Position numbers and translations under genes: made by a program. The notes beneath the pieces are model-generated. The model searched no databases and had not been told where the DNA came from. It worked only from the letters and a program-made list of their open reading frames with translations. Shown here in pieces: positions 60,070-64,000 of a stretch of DNA of 64,000 nt; positions within the stretch are counted from its first letter, which is position 1; each line of letters begins with the position of its first letter. The DNA is from Umezawaea sp049997955 (GTDB lineage: Bacteria > Actinomycetota > Actinomycetes > Mycobacteriales > Pseudonocardiaceae). Location: NCBI GenBank assembly GCA_049997955.1, contig JAEBDY010000011.1, positions 62,001 through 126,000 of the forward strand. Reading direction: 5' to 3'.

Positions 60070-61055
60070 CCCACGTCGCCGCGGACACGCGCTACGACGA
60101 CATGCCCTACCGCCGAGTCGGCCGCAGCGGGCTCAAGCTGCCCGCCGTGTCGCTGGGGTTGTGGCACAACTTCGGCGACGGCGACCGGACCTCGGACGTC
60201 CAGCGGGCCGTGCTGCGCCGGGCGTTCGACCTCGGTGTGACGCACTTCGACCTGGCGAACAACTACGGTCCGCCGCCCGGTTCGGCCGAGGAGAACTTCG
60301 GCAGGCACTTCCGCCGAGACCTGTTCCCCTACCGGGACGAGTTGATCATCTCGACCAAGGCGGGCTACCACATGTGGCCGGGCCCGTACGGCGAGTGGGG
60401 TTCGCGCAAGTCCGTGCTGGCCTCCCTGGACCAGTCGCTGAACCGCATGGGCCTGGACCACGTGGACGTCTACTACTCGCACCGGCCCGACCCGGAGACG
60501 CCGATCGAGGAGACGATGGGCGCCCTGGACTCCGCCGTGCGGCAGGGGAAGGCGCTGTACGCGGGCATCTCGAACTACTCGCCCGAGCAGACCGCAGCGG
60601 CCGCGCGGGTGCTGCGGGAGCTGGGCACGCCGCTGCTGATCCACCAGCCGTCGTACTCGATGGTGAACCGGTGGATCGAGGACGGCCTCCAGGACGTGCT
60701 GGACGAGGTCGGCGCCGGGTCGATCGTGTTCTCGCCGCTGGCGCAGGGGCTGCTGACCGACCGGTACCTCGACGGCGTCCCGGAGGACTCCCGCGCGGCG
60801 TCCGCCAGCCCGTTCCTCACGTCCGCCAAGCTCACCGAGGAGACCCTCGGCAAGGTCCGGGCGCTCAACGACATCGCGAAGCGCCGGGACCAGACGCTGG
60901 CGCAGATGGCGATCTCGTGGGTGCTGCGGGGCGGCCGGGTGACCTCGGCGCTCGTCGGCGCGAGCAGCGTCGCGCAGCTGGAGGACACCGTCGCGGCGAC
61001 CCGGAACCTGGAGTTCGACGCCGCCGAGCTGGACGAGATCGAGCGGGTGCTCTGA
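60066..61055 (+). CDS. Aldo/keto reductase, YghZ-like
   Basis: 329 residues from GTG 60066, with AGGAG upstream and overlapping the previous stop. The AKR catalytic residues appear in order: Asp-Tyr of HFDLANNYGPPPGSAEENFG, Lys of IISTKAGYHMWPGPYGEWGSRK and His of YYSHRPDPETP. The GP(Y)GEWGS segment is characteristic of the AKR14/YghZ and Kv-beta-like group. An NADPH-dependent reduction of a sugar-derived aldehyde is plausible in this operon. Confidence 0.9.
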   Translation: MTHVAADTRYDDMPYRRVGRSGLKLPAVSLGLWHNFGDGDRTSDVQRAVLRRAFDLGVTHFDLANNYGPPPGSAEENFGRHFRRDLFPYRDELIISTKAGYHMWPGPYGEWGSRKSVLASLDQSLNRMGLDHVDVYYSHRPDPETPIEETMGALDSAVRQGKALYAGISNYSPEQTAAAARVLRELGTPLLIHQPSYSMVNRWIEDGLQDVLDEVGAGSIVFSPLAQGLLTDRYLDGVPEDSRAASASPFLTSAKLTEETLGKVRALNDIAKRRDQTLAQMAISWVLRGGRVTSALVGASSVAQLEDTVAATRNLEFDAAELDEIERVL

Positions 61056-61062
61056 TCCCGCG

Positions 61063-61092
61063 GTGACGGGCCCCGACCGCGGGGCCCGTCAC
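61063..61092. terminator. Perfect hairpin between convergent genes
   Basis: GTGACGGGCCCC (61063-61074) pairs with GGGGCCCGTCAC (61081-61092) around a six-base loop. It is a bidirectional terminator for the aldo/keto reductase and AXE1 genes. Confidence 0.8.
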
Positions 61093-61097
61093 GCGCG

Positions 61098-62078
61098 TCA
61101 GGGAGCCAGCACCGCCCGCAGGTGGCGCAGCTGCCGCTCCACGTGCGCCCGCGGCAGCGAGTGCCCGGTGAACGGGAACACCGCGATGTCCTTGGGCGCG
61201 GTGATCTCGTTGTAGGCCGCGTACACCGTGGACGGCGGGCACACGTCGTCCATCAGCCCGGCCGTGAGCAGGCACTCCGCGGTGATCCGGCGGGCCAGCA
61301 GTGCGCAGTCGACGTACCGCAGGGTGTCCAGCGCGGCGTCCACCAGCTCCACGTGCTGCGCCAGGAAGTCGGCGACCTCGCTGTACGGCGCCTTGCCGGT
61401 GATCGTGACCGCGCGCTGGAAGTCGCACAGGAACGGCACGTCCGCGTGGCACAGCTTGACCAGGTCGCCGCTCAGCGCGGCGGCCGCGAGCGCCAGCCCG
61501 CCGCCCTGGCTCACACCGCTGACCGCGATCCGGTCGCGGTCGACGCCGTCCAGCTCGGCCGCCACCTCCACGGCCCTGGCCGCGTCCACCATCAGCCGCG
61601 TGTAGTAGTAGGTCTCCGGTGACTCGATGCCCCTGGTCATCATGCCGGGGTGCGCCGGGCCCGCCAGCGCCGCGCCGGGGTCGCCGGTCGCGCCGACCGA
61701 CCAGCGCCCGCCCTGGCCGCGGGTGTCCATCACGAACACCGCGAAACCCGTGCTGGGCAACAGGGTGTGCTCGACCGGCAGGCCGCGGCCGCCGCCGTAG
61801 CCGATGAACGTGACCACGGTCGGCAGGGGAGCGTCACCGCTGCCGGGCGGGCGGATGTACCAGGCGCGGATCGGGTCGCCGTCCGCGCCGGAGAACTCCA
61901 CGTCCGCGACCGGCAGCGCGCCGTACGCCTCCGGCTCGTGCGGCGTCACGACCGTCGGCTTCGCCGCGGCGCGGGCCTCGTCCAGTCGAGCCCTCCACCA
62001 GTCGTCCAGGCCGTCCGGCTCGGCGGTGGGCGTCCGGTAGGCGACCAGCTGGTCGGCGGGCATGTCGAACCACGGCAC
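61098..62078 (-). CDS. AXE1-family acetyl esterase (acetylxylan esterase / cephalosporin-C deacetylase type)
   Basis: 326 residues from GTG 62076-62078, where the protein begins PWFDMPADQLVAYRTP, the usual AXE1 start. Alpha/beta-hydrolase landmarks: oxyanion region IGYGGGRGLPVEH, RGQGGRWSVG, nucleophile Ser in VSGVSQGGGLALA, the Asp of AGLMDDVCPPST, and the His of PFTGHSLPRAH. No signal peptide, so it deacetylates imported acetylated oligosaccharides (CE7 type). A TTAACCG-type operator-like sequence lies 18 bp upstream. Confidence 0.92.
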   Translation of the reverse strand: MPWFDMPADQLVAYRTPTAEPDGLDDWWRARLDEARAAAKPTVVTPHEPEAYGALPVADVEFSGADGDPIRAWYIRPPGSGDAPLPTVVTFIGYGGGRGLPVEHTLLPSTGFAVFVMDTRGQGGRWSVGATGDPGAALAGPAHPGMMTRGIESPETYYYTRLMVDAARAVEVAAELDGVDRDRIAVSGVSQGGGLALAAAALSGDLVKLCHADVPFLCDFQRAVTITGKAPYSEVADFLAQHVELVDAALDTLRYVDCALLARRITAECLLTAGLMDDVCPPSTVYAAYNEITAPKDIAVFPFTGHSLPRAHVERQLRHLRAVLAP

Positions 62079-62095
62079 GGGGACCCCCAAGGCGC

Positions 62096-62107
62096 TTAAC
62101 CGATTGA
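62096..62107. promoter_or_regulatory. Putative LacI-type operator before AXE1
   Basis: TTAACCGATTGA, centred on CG as in LacI-family sites, matches the site at 63233-63244 (TTAACCGCTTAA) at 10 of 12 positions. It lies between the divergent AXE1 and LacI genes. Confidence 0.5.
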
Positions 62108-62195
62108 CCCCCCGCAGACTACCGGTGCGCCGCCAGTCCGCGGACGGGTCGTCCGGCGCTAGAATCCCGTGATCAACAAGCGGTAGGGGGAGTCG

Positions 62196-63236
62196 GTGCG
62201 GGAGAAGCGTCCGACCATCTCGGACATCGCGAAGGCGGCAGGGGTGTCGACCGGCGCGGTGTCGTACGCGCTCAACGGGCGACCGGGCGTGTCGGAGACG
62301 ACCCGAAGACGGGTCGTGGACATCGCCGACCGGCTCGGCTGGGTGCCCAGCAGCGCCGCCCGCTCGCTGTCGGACGGCCGGGCCAACGCGATCGGGCTGG
62401 TGGTCGACCGGCCCGCGCGCGAACTCGGCGTCGAACCCTTCTTCGTGCAGCTCATCGCCGGGATCCAGGACGCGCTCGCCGACGGCCCGACCGCGCTGCT
62501 GCTCCAGGTCACCGACGACGCCACCGCCGAGCTGGAGGCCTACCGCCGCTGGTGGGCCGGACGGCGGGTGGACGGCGTGCTGCTGGCCGACCTGCGCGCC
62601 GACGACCCGCGCGTCGACCTGGTCCGCGAACTCGGCCTGCCCACCGTGATCCTCGCCGAGCCCGTCCTGCCGGACCTGCCGTGCGTGTGGACCGACGACG
62701 AGTCCGCCGTCGTCGAGGTCGTGGAGTACCTCGTCGCGCTCGGCCACCGCCGGATCGTCCGCGTGGCCGGGCCGGACACGTTCGTGCACACCAGGATCAG
62801 GTCCCGCGCCTTCACCGAGGCCGCCGAACGCCTCGGCCTGAGCGAGGCCCGTGCCGTGCACGCCGACTACTCCGACGAGGCCGCGGCCCGCGTCACCCGC
62901 CGCGTGCTGACCGGCGCGGAGCCGCCGACCGCGATGGTGTTCGACAACGACGTCATGGCCGTGTCGGCGCTGGCGGTCGCCCACGAGCTCGGCATCCCCG
63001 TGCCGGACCGCCTGTCCATCGTCGCGTGGGACGACTCCTCGCTGTGCAGGCTGGTGCGCCCCGCGCTGACCGCCGTGCGCCGCCCGATAGCCGAACGCGG
63101 CGCCAGCGCCGTGCGCCTGCTGCTGGAGGTCATCGGCGGCGGCGCTCCCCGGCACGTGAAGACCTCGGACCCGGAGCTGGTCCCGCGGTCGAGCACCGGC
63201 CCGGTTCACGGCCAGGACTTGTCGCCTCGCAATTAA
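62196..63236 (+). CDS. LacI-family transcriptional regulator
   Basis: 346 residues from GTG 62196 with GGGGGAG upstream. HTH at 7-30 (TISDIAKAAGVSTGAVSYALNGRPGVS), hinge SSAARSLSDGRANAIGLVVDRP, effector domain VEPFFVQLIAGIQDAL, HRRIVRVAGPDTFVHTRIRSRA, FDNDVMAVSALAVAHELGIPVPDRLSIVAWDDSSLCRLVRPALTAV. The GAVSYALNGR recognition helix differs from CebR. It is the closest relative in the window of the headless protein at 59203. It probably controls the divergent AXE1 gene and the SGNH esterase downstream. Confidence 0.93.
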   Translation: MREKRPTISDIAKAAGVSTGAVSYALNGRPGVSETTRRRVVDIADRLGWVPSSAARSLSDGRANAIGLVVDRPARELGVEPFFVQLIAGIQDALADGPTALLLQVTDDATAELEAYRRWWAGRRVDGVLLADLRADDPRVDLVRELGLPTVILAEPVLPDLPCVWTDDESAVVEVVEYLVALGHRRIVRVAGPDTFVHTRIRSRAFTEAAERLGLSEARAVHADYSDEAAARVTRRVLTGAEPPTAMVFDNDVMAVSALAVAHELGIPVPDRLSIVAWDDSSLCRLVRPALTAVRRPIAERGASAVRLLLEVIGGGAPRHVKTSDPELVPRSSTGPVHGQDLSPRN

Positions 63237-63244
63237 CCGCTTAA
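63233..63244. promoter_or_regulatory. Putative LacI-type operator before the SGNH esterase
   Basis: TTAACCGCTTAA, a CG-centred near-palindrome, overlaps the stop codon of the LacI gene and lies 82 bp before the esterase start. Confidence 0.5.
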
Positions 63245-63326
63245 CCTGGAATCGCCTGCCGGCTCGCCACCGCTTCCCGTGGCGAGGAATCGCATCCCTG
63301 CTCGTCCATGCGATGGAAGGTGTTCC

Positions 63327-64000
63327 ATGAAAACGCTCTTCGCCGTACTGCTGGCACTCCTGGCGTGCCTGGCACCCGCGGTTCCCGCGTCGGCCGCCGA
63401 CCCCGCGGCCGCCGCGCCGGTCCGCATCATGGCCCTCGGTGACTCGATCACCGGTTCACCGGGCTGCTGGCGCGCCCTGCTGTGGCAGCACCTGCAGAAC
63501 ACCGGTCTCACCAACACCGACTTCGTCGGCACCCTGCCCGCCCAGGGGTGCGGGTTCGCCTACGACGGCGAGAACGAGGGCCACGGCGGCTTCCTCGCCA
63601 CCCGGATCGCCGACGAGAACCAACTCCCCGGCTGGCTCTCGTCCACCAGGCCCGACATCGTCCTCGTGCACCTGGGCACCAACGACGTCTGGAACGGCAT
63701 CCCCACCGCCACGATCCTCAACGCCTACACCAAGCTGCTCGGCCAGATGCGCGCGAGCAACCCCGACACCAAGGTCCTGGTCGCGCAGATCATCCCGATG
63801 AACCCCAGCGGCTGCTCGGCCTGCGCCCAGCGCGTCGTGGACCTGAACAGCGCGATCCCCGGCTGGGCCGCCTCGAACACGACCACCCGCTCGCCGGTCA
63901 CCGTGGTCGACCAGTGGACGGGCTTCAGCACCTCCGCCGACACCACGGACGGCGTCCACCCCAACGACAGCACCGGCATCCGCAAGATCGAGAGCCGCTG
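63327..64000 (+). CDS. Secreted SGNH/GDSL esterase (CE3-like), 3' end beyond window
   Basis: Open from ATG 63327 (GGAAGG upstream) to the window edge, 224 codons visible. The signal peptide KTLFAVLLALLACLAPAVPASA is followed by block I MALGDSITGSPGCW (nucleophile Ser), block III LGTNDVW and block V DTTDGVHPNDSTG (Asp and His). Spacing fits CE3 acetylxylan esterases of actinomycetes, which often carry a C-terminal CBM2 that would be off the window. It would remove acetyl groups from hemicellulose outside the cell. Confidence 0.9.
   Translation, partial: MKTLFAVLLALLACLAPAVPASAADPAAAAPVRIMALGDSITGSPGCWRALLWQHLQNTGLTNTDFVGTLPAQGCGFAYDGENEGHGGFLATRIADENQLPGWLSSTRPDIVLVHLGTNDVWNGIPTATILNAYTKLLGQMRASNPDTKVLVAQIIPMNPSGCSACAQRVVDLNSAIPGWAASNTTTRSPVTVVDQWTGFSTSADTTDGVHPNDSTGIRKIESR

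Overview
This window reads as chromosomal DNA of a high-GC filamentous actinobacterium. The long GC-rich genes start often at GTG or TTG, neighbouring genes overlap by GTGA or ATGA, ECF sigma/anti-sigma pairs are present, and there are CebR-type TGGGAGCGCTCCCA boxes. Gene content and style suggest a member of the Pseudonocardiales (Saccharothrix, Lentzea or Actinosynnema-like); that placement is inference, since no rRNA or marker gene lies in the window.

Layout. 1-3115: the end of a short-chain dehydrogenase, an HxlR regulator divergent from a SnoaL-like protein, and an SLC13/ArsB-like permease followed by a Usp-domain protein. 3171-6822: a secreted von Willebrand A protein and a divergent HNH endonuclease-like protein. 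6795-10936 (minus): a tightly overlapping operon of ECF sigma factor, zinc-finger membrane anti-sigma, ABC exporter ATPase and permease, and a small membrane protein. 11143-20688: a LacI regulator with a 27-bp operator, a complete YtfQ-YtfR-YtfT-YjfF type galactofuranose ABC importer, a secreted GH2 enzyme with two AbfB (CBM42) domains, and a Gfo/Idh/MocA oxidoreductase. 20729-22089: a second sigma/anti-sigma-like pair.

22090-46456 is a cellulose and beta-glucan degradation island. It holds cebE-cebF-cebG-bglC-cebR (uptake and hydrolysis of cellobiose plus its repressor), secreted GH6-CBM2, GH3-CBM2, CBM2-GH48, GH74-CBM2, GH9-CBM3c-FN3-CBM3 and GH5_8-FN3-CBM2 enzymes, an AA10 LPMO-FN3-CBM2, and an unknown lipoprotein overlapping the LPMO gene. 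Perfect CebR boxes lie before cebE, the GH6 gene, the GH3 gene and one locus with no recognisable product (22752). Secreted enzymes would produce cellobiose and oligosaccharides, CebEFG would import them, BglC would hydrolyse them, and CebR would silence the set when no cellobiose is present.

47219-64000 looks like a mannan/galactomannan and ester-trimming region: a ROK repressor, a family-5 solute-binding ABC importer (including a permease-ATPase fusion), GH36 alpha-galactosidase, GH2 beta-mannosidase, a LacI-type ligand-binding protein lacking its DNA-binding domain, an aldo/keto reductase, an AXE1 acetyl esterase, a full-length LacI paralogue and a truncated secreted SGNH esterase. The GH5_8 mannanase upstream fits this pathway.

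The least explained features are a repeated hairpin plus tandem-repeat element found in two convergent intergenic regions (46881-47215 and 54159-54400), the headless LacI paralogue, a CebR-controlled promoter with no recognisable gene, two strong hairpins in the GH6 leader, and a multiply broken lipoprotein gene.
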